DNA from: an uncultured Bacteroides sp.
Lineage (GTDB): Bacteria > Bacteroidota > Bacteroidia > Bacteroidales > Bacteroidaceae
Length of the DNA stretch: 64,000 nt
Reading direction: 5' to 3'
NCBI RefSeq assembly: GCF_958445495.1
Contig: NZ_CAUCSQ010000004.1
Span: 1-64,000 of the forward strand
How positions within the stretch are numbered: position 1 is the stretch's first letter; every line of letters starts with the position of its first letter. Shown piece after piece: positions 43,980-53,906 of the stretch. The notes beneath the pieces were generated by a model, which was not told the DNA's origin, ran no database searches, and saw only the letters and a list, made by a program, of their open reading frames with translations. A program made the translations under genes and the position numbers.

Positions 43980-45077
43980 ATGGGAATACTATATCTGTCT
44001 GTTGAACTTACGCTTGACTTGATTGCCTTGGTAACGGGAATCATCCTCATTATCCATGCAAAAGACAACTATCCGAAATTATACTGGGGCATCATAGCAA
44101 CGGGGATAGGCATTATGTTTTCGTGGGAAAATATCGGATGGCTGACAATTGTCACAGACACCCCCGAATATAATTTTACGGAACTGCTCAATATTGAGAA
44201 GATGCTCAAATGGTATGCGCTGGCAAATATCGTAGCGTTATTCCCCCTAGCTTCCTTATCGCCCGGATATTTCAACCATTTCAGGATATTCACGTTCCTG
44301 CTGCCTCCCATCATCATCATAACCGTAGGAATCTGCTATCTGGGATTCAACGGAACAATCACATCCGTCAGTTCGCTGAACGAAATCATGCCCAACATCA
44401 ACCATACGGACATCAAAGTCAGGATATGCATTTTCCTGTTCTCCGTCCTCACGCCGCTCTTCACACTGGTCTACGCCATGTTCAGCAACAAGACCTACCG
44501 GAGGATAAACAACAATATGTATTTATTCATCGGTTTCCTGTTTCTGTTTTTAGGCATATACATCCTGTTCACCTTAAACATCAACGAATTTATCTTCAAT
44601 CTGTTCGGCATCACGGCAATCGTATTCACCGTTCTATTTTCAATATTGTATTTGCGTCATGAGAATCCGTTTTCAGACCATATCGAGATGGTGTGCCCTG
44701 CAGAAAACGCAATGCCGCAGGTGGAAAAGACCCCCCGGACGCATCCGCTCTTTCCGATGATTGAGGCATATCTGAAAGAACAGCATCCTTACATAAACAA
44801 ATCTTACACAATAGAACTTCTGGCAAAATCCCTGAACGAGAACGAACATGCGGTTTCAACCGCAATCAAAAGCAAAGGTTTCACAGGTTTCCGGGAATAT
44901 ATCAATTACCTCCGCCTGGAACATTTCAGGCGGTTAGCCACGGAAGACCCCGGCAAAAACGTAAAGGAACTAATGTATGCATGCGGTTTTACCTCCAGGG
45001 CGACCTTCTACCGCATTTTTTCAGAAAAGTATGGGATATCTCCTGCCCGATTCATTGATAACCAGAGAATAAAGTAA
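43980..45077 (+). CDS. Membrane-anchored AraC-type regulator
   Basis: The 365-residue protein has seven hydrophobic helices in its first about 225 residues and an AraC-type double helix-turn-helix at the C-terminus (about 255-365). The C-terminal domain is clear: YTIELLAKSLNENEHAVSTAIKSKGFTGFREYINYLRLEHFRRLA, then VKELMYACGFTSRATFYRIFSEKYGISPARF. The layout suggests that the membrane part senses a signal while the DNA-binding domain stays in the cytoplasm. The target is unknown. The neighbouring LytTR gene and alpha-2-macroglobulin unit are candidates by position only. A strong terminator follows. Confidence 0.88.
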   Translation: MGILYLSVELTLDLIALVTGIILIIHAKDNYPKLYWGIIATGIGIMFSWENIGWLTIVTDTPEYNFTELLNIEKMLKWYALANIVALFPLASLSPGYFNHFRIFTFLLPPIIIITVGICYLGFNGTITSVSSLNEIMPNINHTDIKVRICIFLFSVLTPLFTLVYAMFSNKTYRRINNNMYLFIGFLFLFLGIYILFTLNINEFIFNLFGITAIVFTVLFSILYLRHENPFSDHIEMVCPAENAMPQVEKTPRTHPLFPMIEAYLKEQHPYINKSYTIELLAKSLNENEHAVSTAIKSKGFTGFREYINYLRLEHFRRLATEDPGKNVKELMYACGFTSRATFYRIFSEKYGISPARFIDNQRIK

Positions 45078-45116
45078 CATAAGCCCCTGTCCTTTCCGGG
45101 TAATTTCCCGGTATCA

Positions 45117-45149
45117 AAAAGTGTCTCATTTCATTAATGAGACACTTTT
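45117..45149 (+). terminator. Terminator after the AraC-type gene
   Basis: AAAAGTGTCTCATT and AATGAGACACTTTT form a perfect 14-bp stem around a 5-nt loop, followed by CCGTTTTT. The A-rich left arm makes it usable in both directions. Confidence 0.9.
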
Positions 45150-45176
45150 CCGTTTTTCCAATTAAAAACATTCCTC

Positions 45177-45184
45177 TATTTTTG
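45177..45184 (+). promoter_or_regulatory. -7 element for the LytTR gene
   Basis: TATTTTTG lies 70 bp before the ATG. The -33 region reads TTTT without the G. Confidence 0.45.
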
Positions 45185-45254
45185 GCGGGTGATAAAACTA
45201 TAGGACCCGGATAACACATTAACCGCATAACTAAAATTAACCACATAACTAAAT

Positions 45255-45638
45255 ATGAATACCGGACACTGTAACCAGGAAGACATTGCGAAGAACCAAG
45301 AACATATTTTCATACATACCACCATCACCGGAAACCTGCAATTAATCCATCTGGAGCATATCGTATATTTCAGTTATAATTCCAGAAACAAATTATGGGA
45401 AGCGGTGTTGTACGACGGACGTACGCTGGGGCTAAGAAGAAACACGAATTCACTCAAAATACTGAGCCTGCACTCCAATCTGGTCCAAATCAGCCAGTCG
45501 CACATCATCAATATAAGATACCTGTCTTCCATTGAAAGCAACAACTGCATCCTGCTTCCTCCTTTTGACGAGAAAGAGCCGTTACAGGTAAGCAAATCTT
45601 TCATGAAAAAATTAAAGGAAAAGTTTCCGTGTATCTGA
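45255..45638 (+). CDS. Stand-alone LytTR DNA-binding regulator
   Basis: The 127-residue protein is almost entirely a LytTR domain: HIVYFSYNSRNKLWEAVLYDGRTLGLRRNTNSLKIL, then LVQISQSHIINIRYLSSIE with the RxHxSxxVN-like recognition strand in the form SQSHIINI. It lacks a receiver domain and a membrane segment, so it does not obey a histidine kinase directly. It sits between the AraC-type regulator and the alpha-2-macroglobulin gene, 182 bp upstream of the latter. Regulation of that gene is possible but unproven. Confidence 0.88.
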   Translation: MNTGHCNQEDIAKNQEHIFIHTTITGNLQLIHLEHIVYFSYNSRNKLWEAVLYDGRTLGLRRNTNSLKILSLHSNLVQISQSHIINIRYLSSIESNNCILLPPFDEKEPLQVSKSFMKKLKEKFPCI

Positions 45639-45785
45639 CAGGGACGGAAACGGAAACTTTCTTGAAACATCCGCCGCACCGCACCTGCCAATCTCCACAT
45701 CCGCATTCCCTCCTTCCCGCACGCAAATAAAAGGGTGAAACACATAAAAATAACCGGAACAGAGAAGAATCCGGCATAAAAACCG

Positions 45786-45793
45786 TATATTTG
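45786..45793 (+). promoter_or_regulatory. -7 element of the alpha-2-macroglobulin gene
   Basis: TATATTTG lies 28 bp before the ATG. No clear -33 box was seen. Confidence 0.6.
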
Positions 45794-45820
45794 TTTATCG
45801 AACCGTAAAACCTCATCGCC

Positions 45821-48800
45821 ATGAGACAAATAGAAACTAAACATAGCGCCAGTATTACCGGACTATTCCTGTTTATGGTTATCGCCGCATGCCTTTTTTC
45901 CTGCACACGTACCCGAAAGGACATTATCCCTTCCGCCGAATACGCCCCGTATGTAAACGCCTATACGGGAGGGGTTATCTCGCAAAGCTCGACGATTCGG
46001 ATAGAGCTTGCCCATGACCTTCCGATGGTGGATATAAACAACGAAATACCGGATAACCCGTTCAGTTTTTCCCCGTCCTTAAAAGGAAAGGCGTACTGGA
46101 TTAACAACAACACCGTCGAATTTGTCCCGGAAGAAGGGAGCTTGAAACCGGGAACCCTTTACGAAGGGACTTTCCGGCTCGGAGACTTCATCGAAACGGA
46201 CAAGAAACTGGAAGAATTCAATTTCTCATTCCGCGTGCAGGAACGCAACTTCACCCTGCAGGCGGCTCCCCTTTCCGTCACGGCGACGCAACCGGACCGG
46301 ATAGATTTGGAAGGAGAGATTCGTTTCAGCGACATCATGAAAAAAGAAGAGGTCGGGAAGATGCTGACAGCCGGCGACGGCAAGAAGAATTATCCGGTGG
46401 AAGTCATCGCTACCAGCAACCCCGCCCGTTATCAATTCCGCATCAGACAGGTTCCAAGAGAAGCGGAGGATTATCCGTTGACTATAACGGCGGACGGCGA
46501 ACCGGCAGGTATCGGCCGCAAGCAAAGCGAAGAAGTGCTGATACCGGCGAAGGACAGTTTCCGCCTTCTGTCCGCCACACGCATCGACCAACCGGAGAAC
46601 GGGATAGAAATCGTTTTCTCCTCTCCCCTGTCTGCCACACAGGACTTGAAAGGGCTGGTCGAGATTCCGGAAGTCCCCTCCTCCATCTTCCAAATCAACG
46701 GGAACAGAATCCTTATCTATTTCGAGTCAAACCGGCTGGGCAAGCTCACCCTCCATATCCACGAAGGGATAAAAGATTATCAGGGCAAGCCCCTGGGAAG
46801 CCCGCATACGATTTCTTTCAGCGAGGCGAACCTGAAACCGCAGGTGGAAATGTCCGCCTCCGCCGCCATCCTTCCCGATTCGAAAAGTCTGATTATCCCT
46901 TTCCGCGCCGTCAACCTGTATGCCGTAGACTTGAGCGTCATCCGCATCTTCGAAAACAATGTGCTGATGTTCATGCAGACCAATTCACTCACCTCCGCCA
47001 ACGAATTGCGCCGTTCGGGAAGGCTGGTCTGCAAAAAGACATTGTGGCTTGCCAAAGACACTTCCAAAGATATCCGCCATTGGGAAGACTATTCAATAGA
47101 CCTCGCCGGACTGATTCGTCAGGAACCGGGCGCGATATATCGTGTGATACTTTCGTTCCGGCAGGAATATTCCGCCTATCCCTGCGGAGGAAGCGAGAAC
47201 CGGGAAATGCGATTTGCCGACGGCAACGCTTCCGACGGGCTGACAAAGGTGAGCGGAAACGTCTTGTCCGAAACGGACGAAGCCGTCTGGGACACTCCGG
47301 AAGCATATTACTACTACAACGGCGGAACAATGGACTGGAGCGTGTACCGGTGGGCAGAACGGGATAACCCCTGCCATCCTTCTTATTACATGAACTCAGA
47401 CCGGACGGCCGCGTGCAATGTCTTTGCGTCCAATCTGGGAATGATTGTGAAGCGAAACTCGCTGAACAAGCTGTGGGTTGCCGTAAACGACATCCTGGAT
47501 ACCCGGCCGATAAAGAAGGCACGGATAACGGCATACAACTTCCAGTTGCAGCCGATAGGCAAAGGAGAGACCGATGAAGAGGGCTTTGCAGAGATTACCC
47601 CAGACGGAACGCCTTTCATCGTCGTGGCGGAATCCGGAAAACAGAAGGCGTATGTCCGGGTCGCAGACGGTGAGGAACAATCCGTCAGCCGGTTCGATGT
47701 CGGAGGAAAAGACATACGAAAAGGACTGAAAGGATTCATATACGGCGAAAGAGGGGTATGGAGGCCGGGAGACACGCTGCATGTCTCTTTCATTCTGGAA
47801 GACCGCGAAAAGAGAATCCCGGACAAGCATCCCGTCACACTGGAAGTCTACAACCCGAAAGGGCAGTTTTACGCTAAAATGATTTCAACGCAAGGCATGA
47901 ACGGGTTTCATACGTTTGACATTCCTACACAAGCAGACGTTCCGACCGGACTTTGGAATGCTTATGTCAAAGTGGGAGGAACCGCTTTCCACAAAAGCCT
48001 GCGCATAGAGACCGTAAAGCCCAACCGCTTGAAAATCAATCTGGCGCTTCCGAAAATCCTCCGGTCTGCCGACAAGGATTTCTACGCCCCGCTCACCTCG
48101 GCCTGGCTGACGGGGGCCACAGCATCCGGCTTGAAAGCCAAAGTCGAGATGTCTTTGTCCAAAGTGAATACGCAATTCAAGAATTACGGGCAATACATCT
48201 TCAACAATCCCGCCACGGATTTCAGTACTGTCAAGACGAAGGTATTCGACGGGACCCTCGATGCGGAAGGAAGAGCGGGAGTGACATTAAAGGTTCCGGC
48301 AGCGAAAAATGCGCCGGGCATGCTGAACGCCACTTTTACCACACGTGTTTTCGAACCGGGAGGAGACGCCAGCATTTACACGCAAAGCGTTCCATTCTCA
48401 CCGTTCACGTCATACGTCGGCATCAACCTGAACCAACCCAAAGGGAAATACTTGGAAACGGACAAAGACCATGTATTCGACATCGTGACCGTCACCCCGC
48501 AAGGGGAACCGGCGGACCGCTCCGACCTGGAATATAAAATATACCGTATCGACTGGAGCTGGTGGTGGGAACACGGCGACGAATCCCTCGGCACTTATAT
48601 CAACAACAGTTCCGTCACTCCCGTCGCCGGCGGAAAGCTGCAGACGACGGGCGGAAAAGCATCTTTCAAGTTCCGCGTCGATTACCCGTCGTGGGGGCGT
48701 TATCTGGTTTATGTGAAAGACAGGGAGAGCGGACATGCCTCCGGCGGGACTGTCTACGTAGACTGGCCGGAATGGCGGGGACGTTCGAACAAGACCGACC

Positions 48801-51448
48801 CCAGCGGCATCAAGATGCTCGCCTTTTCGCTGGACAAGGACTCTTACGAGATAGGGGAAACGGCGACGGCAATCATTCCTGCCGCGGCTGGAGGACGCGC
48901 ACTGGTATCCATAGAAAACGGTTCGTCCGTGTTGCGGCGGGAATGGATAGAAGTCTCCGACCGGGAAGATACGAAATATACATTTAAAATCACGCAGGAA
49001 ATGACTCCGAACGTGTATTTGCACATCAGCCTGTTGCAACCTCACGCTCAAACGGTCAACGACCTGCCTATCCGCATGTACGGCGTTGTCCCCGTATTCG
49101 TAACCGACAAACGGACTGTTTTGCAGCCGCAAATACAGATGCCGGAAGTATTGCGACCGGAAACCGCCTTCCGTGTCACTGTCAGCGAGAAGAGCGGGAA
49201 ACCCATGACCTACACGCTGGCTATCGTAGACGACGGGTTGCTGGACCTTACCAATTTCAAGACGCCCGACCCGTGGAACGAGTTCTACTCGCGTGAGGCG
49301 CTCGGCATCCGGACATGGGACATGTATGATAACGTACTGGGAGCTTCCGCCGGAAGTTACAGCCCGCTTTTCAGCACGGGCGGAGACGTGGCGCTGAAAC
49401 CTGCCGATGCAAAGGCGAACCGCTTCAAACCGGTTGTCAAATTCATCGGGCCTTTCTATCTGGGCAAAGGCAAGAGTCAGGTTCACACCCTGAAACTTCC
49501 GATGTACGTGGGGTCGGTACGCGCCATGATTGTCGCCGGACAAGACGGCGCATACGGCAATGCGGAGAAAACGGCAGCAGTCCGGGCTCCGTTGATGTTG
49601 TTGTCTACTTTGCCGCGCGTACTCAGCATTCAGGAGGAGATTTCCGTTCCGGTCAATATTTTCGCAATGGAAAACCAAGTAAAGGACGTGACCGTATCCA
49701 TCCAGGCGTCCGGCGGAGGAGTGGAGATTGCGGGAGACCGGCAACAGTCTGTCACATTCGGCAAACCGGGAGACCGGCTCGTATTCTTTACTTTAAAGAC
49801 CGGCAACCGGACCGGAAAGGCGACTGTCCGCCTGACGGCAAGCGGCGGCGGGCAACAGACGAAAGAAACCATCGAAATAGAGGTACGCAACCCGAATCCG
49901 GCGGTGACCCTGCGCAACAGCGAATGGATAGAGGCAGGGCAAAGCAAGGAGTTGCCTTACAACTTGAGCGGCTCTTCCGCAAACAGCCGGATGAAGCTGG
50001 AAGTATCCCGCATACCTTCGGTAGACATCAGCCGACGGTTCGACTTCCTGTACAACTACCAGCACCATTGCACGGAGCAATTGGTTTCCAAGGCATTGCC
50101 CCTTTTGTTTGTCGGACAGTTCAAGGAGACGGACGGCGAGGAAACCGAAAAGATAAAAACGAATATACAGGAGGCTATCCGGCAGATTTACGGCCGCCAG
50201 CTCCCCAACGGCGGCTTTGTATATTGGCCGGGGAACGCTGTCGCCGACGAATGGGTCAGCTCATACACCGGGATGTTCCTCACCCTGGCGCAAGAAAAGG
50301 GATATGCCGTCTATTCAAACGTACTGGACAAGTGGAAACGTTTCCAATGCGCCGCCGCCAAATGCTGGCACATGCCGCAGGACGCAAGCAGTTGGCAGCA
50401 ATGGCAGGCAGAATTGCAACAGGCTTTCCGCCTGTACACCCTGGCGCTAGCCGGAACACCGGAATACGGAGCGATGAACCGGATGAAAGAACAGTCCGGG
50501 TTGTCTCTCCAGGCCAAATGGCGGTTGGCAGCCGCGTATGCACTCGCCGGAAAGATGAAACCCGCCGAAGAGCTTGTGTTCCATGCAAAAACGACTGTCA
50601 GTCCCTACTCTTCCATGAACCAGATTTACGGTTCATCCGACCGGGACGAAGCCATGATTCTGGAAACACTGCTTTTGATGAACAGGGAACACGATGCCTT
50701 GCAACAAGCGAAAAAGGTTTCCGCAAACTTGTCGCAGGAAGACCGGTTCAGCACGCAATCCACCGCTTTCGCCCTTATGGCGATGGGACGTCTTGCCGAG
50801 AAGTTATCAGGTACGATGGATTTCACATGGACATGGAACAGCAAACGGCAACCTGCCGTCAAATCCGCCAAAGCCGTATTCGAGCAAGAAATCGCCGTTT
50901 CTCCGAAATCCGGAAGCATCACCGTGGAAAACAAGGGGAAAGGAATTCTTTACGCTGACCTTATCACCCGCGTGCAGTTGTCAAACGATACGCTGCCGGC
51001 TGTCAATGACAATCTTCTCATGGAGATAAGATACGCACACCCGGACGGTACGCCGATTTCCGTAAACGATATCAGGCAGGGAACCGATTTTACAGCGGTT
51101 ATTTCCCTAACGAACACAAGCGGCGTTTCCGATTACACCCATCTGGCGCTGACACACATCCTGCCCGCCGGCTGGGAGATTTACAATGAAAGAATGACTG
51201 TTCCCGAAACGGGGAATGCAGCCGCGCCTTCCGGAAGCCCCGCGGGTAAATATGCCTATCAGGATATCCGTGACGACCGGATATTGACTTATTTCAACCT
51301 GCGCCGCAACGAGAAAGCGGTATTTACGGTCAGGCTGCAAGCTGCTTATGCCGGCAACTTCATCCTGCCCGCTGTCCAATGTGAGGCGATGTATGACGCC
51401 AATGTGCTGGCGCGGAGCAAGGCAGGAAGGACAACCGTCAGCCGTTAG
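45821..51448 (+). CDS. Bacterial alpha-2-macroglobulin, periplasmic protease trap
   Basis: The 1,875-residue lipoprotein (lipobox IAACLFSC) belongs to the large bacterial alpha-2-macroglobulin family, which traps attacking proteases by a covalent thioester. Macroglobulin-like domains run through about 40-1,100. The MG-type core includes RGVWRPGDTLHVSFILEDREKRIPD at about residue 640 and KFIGPFYLGKGKSQVHTLKLPMYVGSVRAM at about 1,205. The thioester motif CTEQ is intact at Cys1417 within an alpha-toroid (about 1,390-1,720). A C-terminal receptor-like domain ends the protein. PBP1C follows, the pairing seen across many bacteria, where repair of protease-damaged cell wall is proposed. Confidence 0.95.
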   Translation: MRQIETKHSASITGLFLFMVIAACLFSCTRTRKDIIPSAEYAPYVNAYTGGVISQSSTIRIELAHDLPMVDINNEIPDNPFSFSPSLKGKAYWINNNTVEFVPEEGSLKPGTLYEGTFRLGDFIETDKKLEEFNFSFRVQERNFTLQAAPLSVTATQPDRIDLEGEIRFSDIMKKEEVGKMLTAGDGKKNYPVEVIATSNPARYQFRIRQVPREAEDYPLTITADGEPAGIGRKQSEEVLIPAKDSFRLLSATRIDQPENGIEIVFSSPLSATQDLKGLVEIPEVPSSIFQINGNRILIYFESNRLGKLTLHIHEGIKDYQGKPLGSPHTISFSEANLKPQVEMSASAAILPDSKSLIIPFRAVNLYAVDLSVIRIFENNVLMFMQTNSLTSANELRRSGRLVCKKTLWLAKDTSKDIRHWEDYSIDLAGLIRQEPGAIYRVILSFRQEYSAYPCGGSENREMRFADGNASDGLTKVSGNVLSETDEAVWDTPEAYYYYNGGTMDWSVYRWAERDNPCHPSYYMNSDRTAACNVFASNLGMIVKRNSLNKLWVAVNDILDTRPIKKARITAYNFQLQPIGKGETDEEGFAEITPDGTPFIVVAESGKQKAYVRVADGEEQSVSRFDVGGKDIRKGLKGFIYGERGVWRPGDTLHVSFILEDREKRIPDKHPVTLEVYNPKGQFYAKMISTQGMNGFHTFDIPTQADVPTGLWNAYVKVGGTAFHKSLRIETVKPNRLKINLALPKILRSADKDFYAPLTSAWLTGATASGLKAKVEMSLSKVNTQFKNYGQYIFNNPATDFSTVKTKVFDGTLDAEGRAGVTLKVPAAKNAPGMLNATFTTRVFEPGGDASIYTQSVPFSPFTSYVGINLNQPKGKYLETDKDHVFDIVTVTPQGEPADRSDLEYKIYRIDWSWWWEHGDESLGTYINNSSVTPVAGGKLQTTGGKASFKFRVDYPSWGRYLVYVKDRESGHASGGTVYVDWPEWRGRSNKTDPSGIKMLAFSLDKDSYEIGETATAIIPAAAGGRALVSIENGSSVLRREWIEVSDREDTKYTFKITQEMTPNVYLHISLLQPHAQTVNDLPIRMYGVVPVFVTDKRTVLQPQIQMPEVLRPETAFRVTVSEKSGKPMTYTLAIVDDGLLDLTNFKTPDPWNEFYSREALGIRTWDMYDNVLGASAGSYSPLFSTGGDVALKPADAKANRFKPVVKFIGPFYLGKGKSQVHTLKLPMYVGSVRAMIVAGQDGAYGNAEKTAAVRAPLMLLSTLPRVLSIQEEISVPVNIFAMENQVKDVTVSIQASGGGVEIAGDRQQSVTFGKPGDRLVFFTLKTGNRTGKATVRLTASGGGQQTKETIEIEVRNPNPAVTLRNSEWIEAGQSKELPYNLSGSSANSRMKLEVSRIPSVDISRRFDFLYNYQHHCTEQLVSKALPLLFVGQFKETDGEETEKIKTNIQEAIRQIYGRQLPNGGFVYWPGNAVADEWVSSYTGMFLTLAQEKGYAVYSNVLDKWKRFQCAAAKCWHMPQDASSWQQWQAELQQAFRLYTLALAGTPEYGAMNRMKEQSGLSLQAKWRLAAAYALAGKMKPAEELVFHAKTTVSPYSSMNQIYGSSDRDEAMILETLLLMNREHDALQQAKKVSANLSQEDRFSTQSTAFALMAMGRLAEKLSGTMDFTWTWNSKRQPAVKSAKAVFEQEIAVSPKSGSITVENKGKGILYADLITRVQLSNDTLPAVNDNLLMEIRYAHPDGTPISVNDIRQGTDFTAVISLTNTSGVSDYTHLALTHILPAGWEIYNERMTVPETGNAAAPSGSPAGKYAYQDIRDDRILTYFNLRRNEKAVFTVRLQAAYAGNFILPAVQCEAMYDANVLARSKAGRTTVSR

Positions 51449-51502
51449 CCACCGAAACATGGGAAAAGGAACACGGGAAAAGGTTTAGCGGAATATCGGG
51501 AT

Positions 51503-53881
51503 ATGAAATCTATTCATGCATTCTTCAAACGGCTGTCCGTCACCGGGAAAGCAACGTTCCTGCTCGTTGCGTTTCTGGCGGTGGCATATATATTCTGCCT
51601 TCCCCGGCAACTGTTCCATGTCCCCTATTCCACCGTCGTAACCGACCGGAACGGAGAATTGCTGGGGGCGCGTATCGCTTCGGACGGCCAATGGCGGTTT
51701 CCCCCGCGGGAAACGGCGCCTGAAAAAATCAAACGGTGTCTCATCGCCTTCGAAGACAGGCATTTCTATCATCATTGGGGAGTCAACCCGTTATCCACCG
51801 CAAGGGCCCTTTACCAGAACCTGAAAAACAGGCGCATCGTAAGCGGAGGCAGCACCCTCACGATGCAGACGGTACGGCTTGCCCGGAACAAACCGAGAAC
51901 TTTCCGGGAAAAGATAATCGAAATGCTCTGGGCCACCCGCCTGGAGTTCCGGACTTCCAAAGAAGAAATCCTCTCCATGTACATATCCCATGCACCGTTC
52001 GGGGGAAATGTAGTGGGACTGGATGCCGCTGCCTGGCGTTACTTCGGCCATTCCGCCGAAGAGCTGTCATGGGCGGAATCGGCCATGCTTGCTGTCCTGC
52101 CCAACGCTCCCGCCATGATTCACCTGTCTAAAGGACGGGAAACGCTGCTTTCCAAACGCAACCGGCTGCTGAAACAACTTCTTGAAGAAGAAGTTATCGA
52201 CACCTCGGCCTATGAGCTGGCTGTCAGCGAGCCGTTGCCGGACGAGCCGCATCCCCTGCCCCGGACGGCGCCGCACCTGGTCAGCCGTCTCTATCAGGAG
52301 AAAAACGGGCGGCATATCCGTTCAACCCTCGACAAAGGAATCCAGACCCATATAGAGAGTCTGGCAGAACGGTGGAGCGACGAATTCAGCCGAAGCGACA
52401 TCCGCAACCTGTCAATCCTAGTCATAGATATCCGTACCAACCAAGTGACGGCTTATTGCGGAAACGTGCATTTCGACCGTCCGCAGGGAGGAAACCAGGT
52501 AGATGTGATTCAGGCTCCCAGAAGTACGGGCAGCATCCTGAAACCTTTCCTATACTATGCCATGTTACAGGAAGGGAGCTTGCTGCCTCATACTTTGTTG
52601 CCGGACATACCCGTCAACATCAACGGTTTCAGCCCGCAGAATTTCAGCATGCAGTTTGAAGGAGCTGTCCCTGCGTCCGAAGCCCTTGCCCGTTCATTGA
52701 ATATCCCCGCCGTAACCATGTTGCAGCAATACGGCGTAGCGAAATTCCATAACCTGTTACGGCAAGCGGGATTCAAGACTATCGACCGGGCTCCTTCCCA
52801 TTACGGGTTGTCCCTGATTCTGGGAGGAGCGGAAGCTACCCTATGGGACGTGACAAATGCATACGCGCAAATGGCAAGGAGTCTTCTTCCCGCCAATTCC
52901 GTTTCCGGCAATCCCGTTTCAAGCAGTTACGTTTTAAATGATTCGGTTTCCGGGACTTCCGTTTCAAACGGATTCGGGACGGGTGGCAGGAACAGTGCGA
53001 GACAAAAGGGATATGTATGGGACAAGGGAGCCGTATGGCAGACTTTTGACGCATTGAAAGAAGTTAACCGTCCCGAAGAAATCGACTGGAAGTCCATTCC
53101 TTCCATGCAGGCGGTTGCATGGAAAACCGGAACGAGTTACGGATTCCGCGATGCCTGGGCGGTGGGTGTGACTCCCCGTTACGCAGTCGGCGTATGGGTA
53201 GGAAACGCGACCGGAGAAGGGAAGCCCGGACTGGTCGGTGCACAGACGGCGGGTCCCGTATTGTTCGACATCCTCAACTATCTTCCTTCTTCACCGTGGT
53301 TTGAACGCCCGGAAGGAGTCTTTATCGACGCGGAGATATGCCGACGTTCCGGCCATTTGAAAGGGCGTTTCTGCGAGGACACGGACACCATGCTGATTTT
53401 ACCCGCCGGATTACGTACCGGGGCATGTCCTTACCATCATCCCGTCACCCTATCCGCCGACGAAAGCCGCCGCATTTATGAAAACTGCGCGGATGCAGAA
53501 CCTACTGTCCGGAAATCCTGGTTCACCCTGCCGCCCGTATGGGAATGGTATTACAGGCAGCGCCATCCGGAATACAAGCCTTTGCCACCTTTCAAAGCCG
53601 GATGCGGCGAAGGCTCTTTCCCGTCCATGCAATTTATCTACCCTCCGGCAAACGCCCGCATCAAACTGCCGAAGCAACTGGACGGCAGCAAAGGGTTCAT
53701 GACCGTCGAACTGGCGCACAACAACCCCGGCACCGCTATTTTCTGGCATCTCGACAACACTTACCTGACGCAGACGCAGGATTTCCATAAAATATCCCTG
53801 CAACCGGCTCCCGGCAAACATTCCCTGACAGCGGTAGATACCGAAGGCAACACAGTTTCCACCACTTTCTTCATCGAGTGA
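51503..53881 (+). CDS. pbpC: Penicillin-binding protein 1C
   Basis: The 792-residue bifunctional enzyme has one N-terminal membrane helix (about 13-33). A GT51 glycosyltransferase (about 50-225) shows AFEDRHFYHHWGVNPLSTARA and GGSTLTMQTVRLA. The transpeptidase domain (about 290-560) has the SxxK active site in TGSILKPFLYYAML and the KTGTS motif. The C-terminal BiPBP-type beta domain (about 690-792) is typical of PBP1C. Between SxxK and KTGTS lies a Ser/Val/Gly-rich insertion (about residues 463-495) with repetitive DNA. It follows the alpha-2-macroglobulin gene after 54 bp, as in many bacteria. Confidence 0.95.
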   Translation: MKSIHAFFKRLSVTGKATFLLVAFLAVAYIFCLPRQLFHVPYSTVVTDRNGELLGARIASDGQWRFPPRETAPEKIKRCLIAFEDRHFYHHWGVNPLSTARALYQNLKNRRIVSGGSTLTMQTVRLARNKPRTFREKIIEMLWATRLEFRTSKEEILSMYISHAPFGGNVVGLDAAAWRYFGHSAEELSWAESAMLAVLPNAPAMIHLSKGRETLLSKRNRLLKQLLEEEVIDTSAYELAVSEPLPDEPHPLPRTAPHLVSRLYQEKNGRHIRSTLDKGIQTHIESLAERWSDEFSRSDIRNLSILVIDIRTNQVTAYCGNVHFDRPQGGNQVDVIQAPRSTGSILKPFLYYAMLQEGSLLPHTLLPDIPVNINGFSPQNFSMQFEGAVPASEALARSLNIPAVTMLQQYGVAKFHNLLRQAGFKTIDRAPSHYGLSLILGGAEATLWDVTNAYAQMARSLLPANSVSGNPVSSSYVLNDSVSGTSVSNGFGTGGRNSARQKGYVWDKGAVWQTFDALKEVNRPEEIDWKSIPSMQAVAWKTGTSYGFRDAWAVGVTPRYAVGVWVGNATGEGKPGLVGAQTAGPVLFDILNYLPSSPWFERPEGVFIDAEICRRSGHLKGRFCEDTDTMLILPAGLRTGACPYHHPVTLSADESRRIYENCADAEPTVRKSWFTLPPVWEWYYRQRHPEYKPLPPFKAGCGEGSFPSMQFIYPPANARIKLPKQLDGSKGFMTVELAHNNPGTAIFWHLDNTYLTQTQDFHKISLQPAPGKHSLTAVDTEGNTVSTTFFIE

Positions 53882-53894
53882 ACATCTTATTTGT

Positions 53895-53902
53895 TATCTT
53901 TG
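53895..53902 (+). promoter_or_regulatory. -7 element immediately before the MFS start codon
   Basis: TATCTTTG ends 4 bp before the ATG at 53907. Transcription would start at or next to the start codon, implying a leaderless mRNA. Confidence 0.5.
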
Positions 53903-53906
53903 CGGC

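Noticed and set aside
48410..49744. A 444-codon open frame on the minus strand
   Set aside because: It is antisense to the alpha-2-macroglobulin gene, with composition typical of a shadow frame and no motif.
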